NCBI GenBank assembly: GCA_050084985.1
Contig: JBITNC010000001.1
Span: 179,490,001 to 179,554,000, forward strand
Length of the DNA stretch: 64,000 bases
From: Nageia nagi
Lineage: Eukaryota; Pinophyta
Direction: 5' to 3'
Shown: positions 35,893 to 47,405 of the stretch, in pieces
Layout of the letters: the number at the start of each line of letters is the position of its first letter
Numbering within the stretch: position 1 is the first letter of the stretch
The notes under the pieces: model-generated
The model's input: the letters and a program-made list of their open reading frames with translations, nothing else
What the model was told of the DNA's origin: nothing
Databases searched by the model: none
Program-made: the position numbers and the translations under genes

Positions 35893-36990
35893 GTGAACCT
35901 GATGAATTTTGCACTAGCAGATATAGGAGTTTTTGCTGTGGAAACAAGATCCGGGAAAAAACCCCTAGTCTTTGGTATTCTAGAAAGAAAAGTTGAACCC
36001 CAAAAGAGTTCTGGAGTAGTGTTTCCTAAAAGGCAAGATGCAGTTCCTGGTTCTAAGGAAAAGATCCCAGAAAAAGAAATGGTTTCCCAAAAATTCCCAC
36101 TTCCGAAAACCAAACCGACGCCCAAAGCCAGTGATCAAAATCTCTGGAGGTTAAGGTTCCCTTCACTTACCAAGCACCAGAGAAAAGATGATACTCTACA
36201 GCTTCAGGAAAAATTTACTAACAGATTTAGAAACAAAATTGGCAAACCTTCGGCTATCCTAGAGTTCAACATTATGGCAGAGCTAAAGAGAACTCCAGTG
36301 AGAGTGTCCTTGTTTGAAGCTCTAAAAATTCCCGAACAAATTGATTTACTGAAAACATCTCTTATAGCATTGAATGAAGGGATGGAAAGAGTGCTTAATC
36401 TTTTTGAAACATCGAAATATCCGAGGATGGGAAAGAACAAACCTCTAGCTTTTTACATGACTCTGGAAATCGAGGGATATGTACTCCATAATTATTTGGT
36501 TGATTCTGGGGTAGCTACTACTGTGATGCCTAAAGCAGTGTGCAATGTGATGGGGTTGCCTATGACAAGAACATCCATAGGAGTATTACAACTGGATTCC
36601 ACACCTGTCAAAATAGTAGGATTAATCAAGGATGTAGTCCTAAAAATACATAAGTGTCCCTCTGTAATTATTATTCAGGAAGTTGTAGTTGTTGAGCTGC
36701 CCCCTTTGTTCAGGCTATGTCTGTCTAGAGAGTTTACAGCTAAGATAGGGGGTTATCTAGCAATGGACTACACCCATTATTTGATCCCTTGTGGGAATAA
36801 GAGGGTAAGACTGAATAATGAGGAAATTTTTGAGTTTCACATAGAGAAAAAGGAGGAGGTTTGCGTAATCTTTGGTGAATTGGAAGAATCAGATGAATTG
36901 CTGGAAGAGCTGCAAACCAAAGACCCTTGTAGTATGAGTATGCTCAACACCATCTATGACGTGGAGTTTGGAAATTATTGTTTAATAGAG
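35893..36990 (+). pseudogene. protease region of the polyprotein
   Basis: The frame is open from 35893 to 37149. The retroviral-type aspartic protease lies at about 36450-36800. Its active-site loop reads LVDSGVATTVMP, with the catalytic Asp at 36502-36504 and Val where Ala is usual. The hydrophobic segment MDYTHYLIPCG follows at the place where the flap and second strand end. The basic region before it (about 35940-36200) is a spacer with no recognised domain. It would process the Gag-Pol polyprotein. Confidence 0.85.
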
Positions 36991-37032
36991 CCGGAATCTT
37001 TCATCCCAGAACTCACAAGGGAAGATTTCAGG

Positions 37033-37430
37033 AGAAATGAAATGTGGGAGATGTCTTTTGATGGAGTAAGATCCAAAAATGGATCCGAAGTTGGGATTAT
37101 CCTGACCAACCCAATTGGTAAGATACATAGATTTTCTTTCAGACTCACCTAGTTATGTTCAAATAACATGGCAGAATATGAAGCTCTTTACCTGGGACTA
37201 GAACAAGCTATCAAAATGAAAATTTAGTGTCTAAAGATCAAAGGGGATTCAGATTTGATCATGAAACAAGTGACAGGTAAATGTTCAGTCAAACATCATT
37301 ATTTGAAAGCCTACAAGAATCGGGTTTGGGATCTATTTGAGCATTTCAAAGCATTGCATATTCAGTCTATTCCAAGGAAATTCAACCAAGAAGTTGATGC
37401 ATTAGCACAAATGGGAGCCATTTTTGATCC
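37033..37430 (+). pseudogene. additional (plant/archaeal-type) RNase H, upstream of RT
   Basis: The translation shows EMWEMSFDGVRSKNGSEVGI with the first Asp at 37060-37062. AEYEALYLGLEQAI (Glu), KGDSDLIMKQVTG (Asp) and IPRKFNQEVDALA (final Asp) follow. This is the complete D-E-D-D RNase HI pattern of the extra aRH domain known from Tat/Ogre-type elements. Two stops interrupt it (37150 and 37225). Its position between protease and RT is unlike the RT-RH-aRH-INT order I know best for Tat elements. It is inferred to be the catalytic RNase H of the element, because the ordinary one after RT has lost key residues. Confidence 0.88.
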
Positions 37431-37785
37431 CACAAATGACTGGTTCCAGAGGAAGGGTGTCCAGCTCATTTTTAGGCCATCAGTTCCGGATAATGATTCC
37501 TTTTGGCAAGTTTTTTGGGATGAAGCTCAAATTAATCAGTTTTTATTACAACAAGCAGTATGTCATGCAGTAGGAGAAGAGGACTCTGAAGTTTTCTGGA
37601 AACAAGATATAATTCAGCTGAACAATAATAAACTCCCTAAGGATTTGATTCCATTCAAAGGATTGTTCGACAGGAGTGACCAGGTAAAAGGAAGGGGTAT
37701 GAATATAAACCCAGACAACTATAAAGAACATGAAGTTTTTTCGAGTAAGTCATTAAAAATTGGTATATCTAATACTCTGAAATAG

Positions 37786-38720
37786 ATTCAAGAAATTATA
37801 TAGTTATGCAGAACGTATGTTGATATTATTGCTTGGTCTTATGATGATTTAAAGGTTTTTGATAAATCAGTGATACAGCATACAATCGAGTTGATAGATG
37901 ATGCTAAACTGGTCAGACAAAAACAAAGACCAGTAAACCCCAAGATCAAAGTTTCCATGAAGCAGGAGGTGCTGAAATTGTATAAGGCTGGGATAATTTA
38001 TCCCATCAAGCATTCCACTTGGGTAGCCAATCTTGTGCCTATTCGAAAGAAAAATGGTGAGATAAGGTTGTGTGTAGATTTCTGGGGTTTGAACAGAGTA
38101 TCATTGAAGGATCATTACCCCTTACCTCCAATGGAACAAATACTAAATACTGTAGTTGGAGCTGAAAAGTTCTCTTTGATAGATGGCTTCTCAGGATATA
38201 ACCAAATTTGGGTTCAGAATGAAGATCAGTTCAAAATAGCTTTTACAACGAAATGGGGCACATTTGCTTTTTAGAGAATGCTGTTTGGACTATCCAATGC
38301 AGGGGCTACCTTTCAGAGAGCTATGGATTATGCATTTGGAGAGCTGGTAAATAAGAGTTTGTTGGTATACCTTGATGATGTTACTATTTTCTCTCACAAC
38401 AGAAACATGCATGTTCAACATCTGGAGCAAGCCTTCATCAAATGTAAGAGGTATGGTATATCCCTAAATCCTAAGAAGTCTATCTTCGCAGTAGATGAGG
38501 GTAAATTATTGGGCCATGTCATTTCAAAAGAGAGATGGGCTATTGATCCAGATAGAGTTAAAGCTATAAATGACTTGTCTCTCCCATCTAATAAGAAATC
38601 TCTGCAATCTTTTCTAGGTCAGATTAACTTTGTCAGAAGATTTATTCAGGATTTCTCAAACATTATCAAACCTATCACCCGGATGCTAAAAAAAGATACC
38701 CCTTTTGTATGGACTGAGGA
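37786..38720 (+). pseudogene. reverse transcriptase
   Basis: A typical Ty3/gypsy RT in one frame. It has the fingers region with GIIYPIKHSTWVANLVPIRK and NGEIRLCVDFWGLNR. The palm follows with FSLIDGFSGYNQIWV, where the first catalytic Asp is in LID. Next comes FGLSNAGATFQRAMD and the catalytic YLDD box at 38368-38379. The thumb/connection LNPKKSIFAVDEGKLLGHVI and QSFLGQINFVRRFI follow. Stops lie at 37783 and 37801 before the domain and at 38272 (Y/W-R-M position). All catalytic aspartates are still encoded. It copies element RNA into DNA in the cytoplasmic particle. Confidence 0.95.
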
Positions 38721-39330
38721 AGGTAAAGAAGCTTTTCAGAAAATTAAGGTAGCAATTACAAAAGCTCCTATACTGAGAAATCCAAATTTTAGCAAAGAAT
38801 TTATTCTGTATGCATATGGTTCAGATACTAGTGTTGCAGCTATTTTAACCCAGAAGTACGAAAGAAATGAAGAATACCCAGTCACATTTTTCAGCCAAAC
38901 TATGAACAGTTGTGAGGAAAAATACACTTTCATTGAAAAATAGGTCCTAGCTATTGTGAAAGCAGTCGGTAAGTTAAAACATTACATTGCTCAGAGCAGG
39001 ATTTTGATTCTAACTATACACCCGAATGTTAGGTCTTATGTTATGCAGGGAGAATTGGGAGAAGGAAGACCCGGGTGGATTTCAAAAATTCTAAAATTTG
39101 ATGTGGAAATTCGGCCCACCAAGCTCATAAAAGGAAGAGCACTTTGTGAGCAACTTGCAAAACCTACGATACCGGAAAAGGAGATGGTATGCTTTGTTGA
39201 ACAAGAAACCCCAGAATCCATACCCGGGGATACAACAAAGGATTGGATGGAGCAATTAAGCAAATATTTTGAGACCGGAAAACTACCAGGAAACATGAAT
39301 GCATCCCAAAGAAGGCGATTCAAGATACAT
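38721..39330 (+). pseudogene. Ty3-type RNase H, catalytically degenerate
   Basis: It follows RT directly. The segments FILYAYGSDTSVAAILTQK, YPVTFFSQTMN, EEKYTFIEK (stop at 38941) VLAIVKAV, and LTIHPNVRSYV align with the Ty3 RNase H. The first catalytic Asp (usual T-D-A-S) is replaced in YAYGS, and the T-D-H motif reads T-I-H. Loss of these residues is also known in other elements that carry a second RNase H, so the domain may serve as a structural tether rather than an enzyme. Confidence 0.8.
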
Positions 39331-40509
39331 GCCCAGAATTACACAGAGATAGATCAGATACTTTATAGGAGAAATCATGATGGCATTTTGCTAAGATGCG
39401 TACCAGCGACAAAGTTAGCTAAGCTCATTGAAGAGTTTCATTCCAGAGAGTTTGGAGGTCATTACTCCGGATACACGATAGTGGGTAAGATCATTCAGGT
39501 GGGATATTACTAGCCCACTATGTTCAAAGAGGCTTTTGCAAAGGCACAAAATTGTGAGAAGTGTCAGAGGTATGTGGGAAGAAAGAGAAATGTGGCATTA
39601 CCATTGGAACCAATCCAAGTAGAAGAACCCTTCCAACATTGGGGACTGGATTTTATCAAAGTCATCAATCCAAACTCCTCTTCCGGACACAAATTCATCC
39701 TTACTACTACAGACTTTTTTACCAGATGGGCAGAAGTAGAGGCCGTAAAAGAGGCAAATCAAAAGACTATTCTGAGATTTGTAGAAAAGTTAATTACTAG
39801 GTATGGGGTTCCTCAAACGATAATTTCGGATAATGGTTTGGCGTTTGTAGGAGCTGAAGTTATTGATTTTGCTATGAGATTAGGTATCTATTGGAAAACT
39901 TCCTCAAATTATTACCCCCAGGGTAATGGTTTGGCTGAGTCCACAAACAAAAATTTGATTCGGATTCTCAAAAGAATAGTGGAGGATAATCCCCAGACTT
40001 GGCATGAAAAGCTCAATTGGGCATTGTGGGCAGATAGGATCACAGTAAAGTCAGCCATTAAAACCAGCCCATATACATTGGTATATGGTAAAAGGGCGGT
40101 ATTACCAAGTCATTCCGAGCTTTTGATTTTAAAAGTTTTGCAGGAATATGGTGAAGATTTTGAATCTCTCGAGGTTCAGATGAATGAACTGTTGCATCTA
40201 GAAGAGCTCTAAAATCAATCATATCAAGACCTCCGGAGAAGAAATGAAATAGTAAAAAGACGGTTTGATGGTCGAAAATCAACTCCAGATTCTTTCAGAG
40301 AAGGAGATTTAGTATTGAAATGGGATGAGGACAGAGCTAAACTGAGGAAACACAAAAAATTCAAATCCATGTGGTCTGGACCCTATGTAGTAGCTAAATG
40401 CGTTGGGAAAAACACCTTTGAGTTGGCAAAATTAAATGGATGTAAATTGTCGATTTCAGTTAATGGACAGCACCTAAAGTGATATAAGACCGCAAGCACA
40501 GGACAGTGA
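39331..40509 (+). pseudogene. integrase with GPF/Y-type C-terminus
   Basis: A zinc-binding HHCC domain lies at about 39430-39570 (EEFHSREFGGHYSG and CEKCQR). The catalytic core has D at 39649 (GLDFIKV), D at 39829 (ISDNGLAF) and E at 39937 (GLAESTNKN), exactly DD35E. The C-terminal part after the stop at 40210 shows REGDLVLKWDEDRAK, MWSGPYVV and GQHLK. This is the GPY/F module, and no chromodomain follows. Stops lie at 39511, 40210 and 40480; the natural end may be the TGA at 40507. It would insert the DNA copy into the host genome. Confidence 0.93.
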
Positions 40510-40990
40510 TTTTTTGAAAAAATATGATTTTGTACACATTGTAAATAGTGTGTCATTTGCATTTATTTCAAGTTATCGTTATGGTTGTCAGTTATTTATT
40601 AGTAACTTAGTGGTAGTTGTACTTTTGCATCGGTAGAATTGAAGTTTCCAAAAGGGTATAGAAAATCAAATCTTGAAGTTCCCGAAAAGAGCGCATAATA
40701 TCAAATTAGTTATTAATGCTACCATCCATGAGGATATTATGCGCATTCCAAGAGATTATGCATCAATCAATGAAAGGAGCTATAAAAAGACCAAGAGAAC
40801 TACTCACCAAAATACCTAAATTCCAGAATTCATAAGAAGTATTCGCTTACAAATTTGCAAAACTAGTATCTACTGTGTATTACCAGGAGCTGTGGAATAT
40901 AGCAGAAGAATCTGAGTAAAGCAAAGTGTGGGTTAGGGGTGACAGAAGTGAGACAAGAAGAGTTGATAAGCACAGCGCAAGCAAATAGAA
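40510..40990 (+). other. spacer between pol and the 3' ORF
   Basis: About 480 bp with no coding signal. If the 3' ORF was expressed, this stretch would have to hold a splice acceptor or an internal promoter. None is obvious. Confidence 0.5.
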
Positions 40991-43900
40991 ATGAGCTCAG
41001 GGTCATCGGTGAAGACAGTAAGGAAAATAACATATTCCATGGAATTATTGTGGGATACTGAAATTATAGCCCAAAATAAGAACCCCAAGGGCACGGCTGA
41101 AGGTAAGTGCCCAAACTTTAGTTTTAATCATATAGCACATTCACCAATGGGGTCGGGTCTCATGTATTTCATTCTCCATAGATGCTTTCCTGCTTCGGAG
41201 TTGATAGAGGTTATAAAGGGGGCATTTGATCCTACAACCAGGATAGTCAGAGACTTGCAAGGTAGAACTATCTTAAATTTGGATTCCATTTCAGTAGCAA
41301 AGGCTTTTAATCCACCCTCCCCTATGCATTCCCTTGTGCACATTGATTGGTATATGACACCTAGTTCCAATCTGAGAGCAAATATCATGGCCTAGATAAA
41401 TAAAAATGCAGCTGGGACTGTAAAGTTTATGGATTTCCCCAGTTCTGAGCTCCCACTCTCCAATTTTTCTGCACATCTATAATTATTATTATCCATGTTA
41501 GCCATAGCAGTGAGCGAAGAGATAGATAGGTATGTCTCACCATCTAAATTAGCTATCGCATACCAGATTTCCCATCCAAACTCTCCTACAATGTATGATT
41601 GGGCCATTGCCCTTTCGGATGGAATATCTGAACAGTTAGAAAAGATTAGTGAGGGATTTCATTTTTCGTATGTGTCATACATTATTTCGATGATGATTCA
41701 TCAGAATGTCGATGTTTTCAAGAATTTAACCTTGGTTCAGACTGATGAAAGAGGGTCTCAGAAGCTAATGGACCAATGGACTGAGGAGGTGAGGTCTTCA
41801 GTGGATTATTACTTCTTTATAGAAAGCTTTTTGGTTCCTGCAATGAGTTTGTTTACCCCCGTAGTTCCAAGATTATCAACAGCTTCTAAGCTTTACCTCC
41901 GGATGCCACATGGAGAGACTGGGGACTGGTTCTTCATAGAGGAGGGGACTTTCATCAAGCTTTATGGGTATTTTGGGGCTCCTTTCTTACTACCGGTCCA
42001 TGTAATGGATTGGGTTTTCAGCATGGAATACACCAGACAAATGGATTATATAGATTCTAAATATGGAGTTGCAGCAAAAAAGAGGATAGTGTATGCCCTT
42101 CCTCATAAAGTGCATGACTTGGTGCTTCAAAGCAGGGGAGCAAGTGAATAATTAAAAGGTAAATTGTTGAATTTAAAATTGAAAAAACTCAATCAGTATT
42201 TGCTATATGATCCTGAAGATATCTTTGGTAAAAGGTTGAGGGGCCAGCCCAATCCCTCGGGTTTTAGAGCTGAATCTAGGTCGGAGCTACTTAAATGGTG
42301 AAACCCAAAACATGAAGACAAGGTAATGCCCACTACCTTGATTACTAAAGATTTATTGCCACCGTGGTTAGGTTTTTACAGCAAAAAGGCAAATTTTGAC
42401 CCAAAAATAGACTCCATCTCAAAAAAGTCTTTGAAAGCCTTAAGAGATCAGAGATGGAGTGAAGAAAAAATAGCCGCCTTCACCCAGTACCGGATTGAGT
42501 CCGAAAATCAGAATACCCCACTAGATTCTGATTTAGATGATAAATTTGAAGAGATGCGAAGGATAGAACATCCCATAGACATCCCTGCTGATGAAGGTTC
42601 GGATGATAGTGATGAGGAGGGAGAGCAGGGATGTGCAAGGTCCTAAGCATCAACTCAGGAGGAGCAACCTGAAGGGGAAACCAGGGAGGTTTCCATAGAA
42701 ATAGCGGCTAGGAGGTCTGGGAGAGTATATACTGTTAAAAGGAAAGCCCAAAAGGAGATGGCACCACTCCCACCATTGCTAAAGAGAAGAAGAAGGAGCC
42801 CTACTCCATCAGGTACGCTCTCTACTCCCTCTTCCCTTGTTTCTCTTACTCCTACTCTATCTATTTATACCATGCCCATTTCCATTCCAAGTTCACTTCC
42901 ACAAATTCCAGCAACCATCCCAGCTTCACCCATTCAATCTCTCATAACACCGCCACCACCTATCCAATGGCAAAGCTCCCTTACCTTTACATCTAGCCCA
43001 CAAGTTCCCCCCATCATTAGTGTCACTATAATACCATCTTCACCTTCACCATCTCCACTTCCATCATCCCCTCCTTCATCTACTCCAGCACTTCCTACCA
43101 TGAATCCATCTGGTAGTAGTGTCCCCAGGCCCAATCAAGCTAGCCCCATGACACTGGCATAGCAGATCGTGGCCTCCTCCTCTCAGGAGTTAAGCACCGG
43201 ATCTCCATTCATTATGATATCCGAGCAACAAGTATCTATGGACAGCATCATGCAGTAGTACCAACAGATGAAACAGGGATGAGATGCATGGATGCAGAAG
43301 TAGGTCGAGAAGCTCCCAGTTCTGGATAATCCGGTAAGGCTCCGGACTTTAGTGGATCCGAAGCATAAGGTGCTTGAAATGGCTATTGCCCAAGACCCCC
43401 AAGAAGGGCAAAGTGATCTCTCCTCTATGAACACCTGGGTAAAAATCGACACATGAAGCATATCCCGGAGTGATAACAATGAGCTCTTGCAAACTGCAGT
43501 AGACCTCAACACATCAGAGCTGACAAAATTGGAGGTCAAGTACAATAAGCTACAAAAGGCCCATGAAGCTATGAAATAGCAGTTAGACACTCAGAAATTA
43601 AAATTAAAAGTTGCTGAAATAATATATCAATTTTGAAGGCTAGTTTAGCAGTGGCTCCTATAGCAGACACTTTGAGCCAGAAAGATGCCATCATATCTCA
43701 GAGAGATGCTGAGATAGTAGCCAGAGTAGCGGAGATTAGCGGTTTGAATGCTAACATAGTGCAACTCCAATCAAGTCTGAATGTGAATAAGGTAGACAAA
43801 TCCTTTTTGTTAAATATAAAAAAAAGATTCTAGGAGCTGAGGGTGCAGGAAATCAAAGATTTGATTCATCTGAGAGACCATGTAGAATCATGTTTATTAA

Positions 43901-44484
43901 AGCTCAAAAGGCTTGAGGTTGAGGTCGCCAGATGCGAGAATATTTTGAATCCCATCTTAGAATAGGCCAAGCAAGCAAATAAGATGCTGAACGTCCTCTC
44001 GAATGAAAAGCTACAGTCTTATAATATTAGTGATCGAGTGGAGCTCATGTCAGCAATCGACTACCCAGTGAGGGGGAAATGGGTTTGTTAAGAGATCAAG
44101 AGTAATATCTCGTGCTGAACACAAGAAATGGAAAGCATGAAGTTAGAGATTTAGGGATTAAATACATCCAAAATCCTAGAGTTATGGAGAAGCAACGGCT
44201 TGCTTGTCCCTGAAGCTGAGTTTTTGAGTGGTCTACAGAGCAGGATTTGAAGCACTAATGACATCGATACGCTCTTAGTTTCATTTGACGAAACTAATTT
44301 GATAAAATTCTTTGATTCTTTGGCAAATGACAGCTTTCACATTCAGCAATTATTGAGGAAATATGCTCATGTGTCTTATGAAATTTTGAACACTACAGCT
44401 TTAGCCCATGCAAGGCTAAAGGATTTTTCTGGGATCCCCGCAGACTGGAGTAGGGTTCAGCAACTCCTGAGTATACAAAATTGA
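40991..44484 (+). pseudogene. large 3' ORF of the Ty3 element, function unknown
   Basis: One frame runs from ATG 40991 to about 43610, then shifts by an indel (43610-43633) and continues to 44484, about 1,160 codons in all. Open blocks are 40991-41392, 41495-42148, 42326-42643, 42758-43159, 43633-43830 and 44299-44481. Order: globular N-terminal half (MYFILHRCFPASELIEVIKG, GRTILNLDSISVAKAFNPP, GDWFFIEEGTFIKLYGYFG); an acidic patch DEGSDDSDEEGEQG; basic clusters RRSGRVYTVKRKAQK and KRRRR that look like a bipartite nuclear localisation signal; about 100 residues of P/S/T-rich linker; a coiled-coil-like region (LTKLEVKYNKLQKAHEAMK, ISQRDAEIVARVAEISG); and a C-terminal segment HARLKDFSGIPADWSRVQQL. 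Most stops are TAG or TGA at positions fitting former CAG or TGG codons. There are no transmembrane helices, so it is not a classical envelope protein. I recognise no family. Confidence 0.8.
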
Positions 44485-44572
44485 AGTCTGATTCATTGAT
44501 TCATTCAAATAAGATTCTGAGTTCTAAAATTTCTTTGTAATTGGTGAAATTTTCCCATAGATGTTGCCAAAA
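44485..44572 (+). other. short 3' leader before the 3' LTR
   Basis: The expected polypurine tract is not obvious. The LTR is preceded by ATGTTGCCAAAA. Confidence 0.6.
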
Positions 44573-45954
44573 TGTATATTAATACATAATCATTACTCCA
44601 AGGTTTTTGAAAGTATGATCACTTCCAGAGGTGACGTAAGCTAAGCATAATCACAATGGGTTTTAAGAAAAGTTTCCAAAAGTAATTGCTTCATTATGAA
44701 AGAAGAAAAGCCCCTCGAAGTTAATGTTGAGTAACCCGGGTTCTGGAAGTGATGACATCAGTGATTTCAGGCCTTAACCCAAAACCAGATCCTAGAAGTG
44801 ATGAGGTCAGCAAGGAGTGATCAAATAGCCGGAGCCAGTGAGTAAAACATTTTGGAAGTATGAAGATGACATCATGGGGAGAATGATGTTCACATTTTTG
44901 AATGAAACCGGGTCCTGGAAGTGATGAGGTCAGCAAGGAGTGATCAAATAGTCAGAATCGGTAAGTAAAACATTCCAGAAGTATGAAGATGATGTCACAG
45001 GGAGAATGATGTTCATATTTTTGAATGAAATTGGGTCCCGAAAGTGATGAGGTCAGCAAGGAGTGATCAAATAGCCAGAGCCAGTGAGTAAAACATTTCG
45101 GAATGTAGAGATGAGAACAGCAAAGAGAGATCAAATAGCTGGAGCCAGTAAATAGAATATCCTGGAAGAGATGAGGATAGCGAAAGTCAGATCATGGTCA
45201 TCAAGAAGCCGTATCATCTGCAATCTGCCCAGTTTTGTAATATTCTACCAAGTGGCGTATATAGGTAGTATCAGTTAAAAGAAGGCTAGAATCTTAAAGC
45301 TATTTTTGTAAACATTTCTATTCTGCAATTCTTGTAACTGTTGTTACTTCAGTATAAGTATATGAAAATAAAGTGAAAGAAGGGTCGGAAGCCCTAGTAT
45401 TGCTCTTTACATTTGTTCTTGAAGACCTATAGTTTTTATCAGTAATATGATACCATCTTGACCTTTCTTGTCTAGCACTTGTAATTATCATTCTTAATTT
45501 GGTTACATTGTGGCAGCTTGGCTTGTTTCCTGAATGATAATCGCGAGCTACTAGTATAACTATGTCTGCTACATGGTAGAGTAAAGCTGAGAAATTATTA
45601 GAGAGTGAGAGCTTGTACCGTAGCTGCTACACTAGATTCAGACCAAGGTTTCACACACTGTGAAAGCCTGTGCTGAACTAGTGATCCACCTTTGCTTTCT
45701 CTCTTGTTATCCTAAGCCTTTTTTCTTAAATTCCTCGCACTCTACTCCTTTTTATTTTCTTTCCTACTACCCTAACCCTTTTGCTTAAATTCCTCGCACT
45801 CTAATCCTTTTTATTTTCTTTCCTGTTACTTCTCCTACACCCAATGTATAAGGAACCGGCCTTCTCTGGAGATCAGACTGTCACCATAGTCTGTTCTTGA
45901 TTTACTTTGGTTAGGATTATTCTTGGCGCATATATTACACAATCCTAATCAATA
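44573..45954 (+). repeat. 3' LTR
   Basis: Same length as the 5' LTR. It is followed by ATTAT (45955-45959). Confidence 0.97.
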
Positions 45955-45959
45955 ATTAT

Positions 45960-46698
45960 TTTGGTGTATCACAAAATAATAACATATTTATTATCAGATT
46001 CAAGGTATACAATAAGTGTAAAATTCTTTATTGTGTTATGGAAATCCATAACACCAACTCAACTTCATTTTTTCTCTTTTGTGGTATTGTAAAAGACTTT
46101 CCTATTTCTTGCTGGATTCAAGGCATGCAAGATATGTAAAATAATGAATTGGAATAAGATATTTATGATATTACTTAAAAAATATATATATAATCCTAGA
46201 AAATACATTTAAGTACTTTTATATCATTAAAAATTACACCATAAGAAAATTTAGCAATGATATTCTTAGTATGATAACGTTATTATCAAGACTACAATTT
46301 GTGACGCTCTATATTATATAGTTTCATCTCTTGTTACTAACTTATTATATCATATAATGTGAATCCTATGATTTTAGTTATTTATTTCATATAGTTCAAA
46401 ATATATTTATTTATCTTAGAGAGTAAAGCTTCATCTCTTCAATTCTTCAATGTAGAAGATGAAAGTTTTACCTTGATGTCAATCAATAGTGGATTCCTAG
46501 TGCAACCAAGTCAAAAAGGGGGTGTGAAAGAGGGATCAATGCCAACACCATATATACTCCAATCTTGTAATCAATCAAGTAAGTATACTTTAAATTTAAT
46601 CATATGGTTTTCTATACTTATTTATTCTTCTTTATCTATGGAATTAAAATTGTTATCATTACATACCCAAATAGGGATAGATTATAGATACATAAAAA
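45960..46698. other. remaining interior of the outermost nest element
   Basis: AT-rich. A frame at 46473-46718 contains a VQPSQKGGVKEGSMPTPYI stretch that I cannot assign. It runs into the right LTR. Confidence 0.4.
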
Positions 46699-47405
46699 TG
46701 ATTATCAATTTATTATAAAATCATATTTAATATATATGAAAATAATATTATTTGTATTTTGAAAATATAAAGTCTATTATGATAATAAAGTGTTGATAAT
46801 ATTTTAATCAATGATAATTATCATTAATCATGATTATATATAGAAATATTTTGATATTCTCATTATTATGTTGTTAGTTTGGGGTTGTTGATTATCACTC
46901 TTTTGTATGTCTTGATAGGTATAAAAGAAGAATCATGGAATAAAATTATCTATAAAAAAATCATTTGATAGATCAACTAAGAAACATCATAAAGACCTCA
47001 TGGTTTCTTTAAACAACACCTATAAGATCTAAATTTGTTACATTGTTGATCTCTCTATTACTTGCTATTCTATATGCATTATCTAAATCATGAAATACAA
47101 AATCATCAACAAATTTGAATACTACAATAGCACCAATATTTTTATTCTAATATATTTAGAGTGATAGATCTAATATATAATGAATACTAATCCAAGTAAT
47201 TATATACTCATATTCATTTTTTTACAAATCTAACCTAATCTAGTAATTATTTACTTTTTATTTGTTAGAGGATTGCTTCTACTTAGTTGCATTTATTTTT
47301 GGTTATATTCATTAGATCTTAAATTTTATTTCACCTTGCCTATATTTGTTAAATATATTTTATTAATAATTATAATTATATTTATTATCTATAATAAGTA
47401 TTGCT
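46699..47405. repeat. right LTR of the outermost nest element
   Basis: It starts TGATTATC after ATAAAAA and ends in ATAAGTATTG before CTAAAAAG. A TATA-like GGTATAAAAG lies at 46918, in the same position as AGTATAAAAG at 19309 in the left LTR. Confidence 0.7.

Larger units (their letters stand above)
33103..45954 (+). mobile_element. 12.85-kb Ty3/gypsy retrotransposon, Tat-like, with extra 3' ORF
   Basis: Two LTRs of equal length (1,382 bp) at 33103-34484 and 44573-45954 are flanked by the perfect target duplication ATTAT (33098-33102 and 45955-45959). By hand count the LTRs differ at about 80 positions (roughly 6%), almost all transitions. The internal region (34485-44572) has gag-pol in one frame (34633 to about 40509) and a second long frame (40991-44484). 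Integrase follows RT, which defines Ty3/gypsy. The additional RNase H and a degenerate ordinary RNase H point to the Tat lineage, and there is no chromodomain. It is inactivated by at least 13 in-frame stops in gag-pol. Confidence 0.97.

Noticed and set aside
35820-36125. Reverse-strand 101-codon ORF
   Set aside because: Antisense shadow of the gag-protease frame.
42934-43134. Glycine/aspartate-rich reverse-strand ORF
   Set aside because: Antisense shadow of the P/S/T-rich linker of the 3' ORF.
40991-44484. Envelope gene of an errantivirus-like element
   Set aside because: There is no signal peptide, transmembrane helix or cysteine pattern. The product instead has nuclear-signal-like and coiled-coil features.
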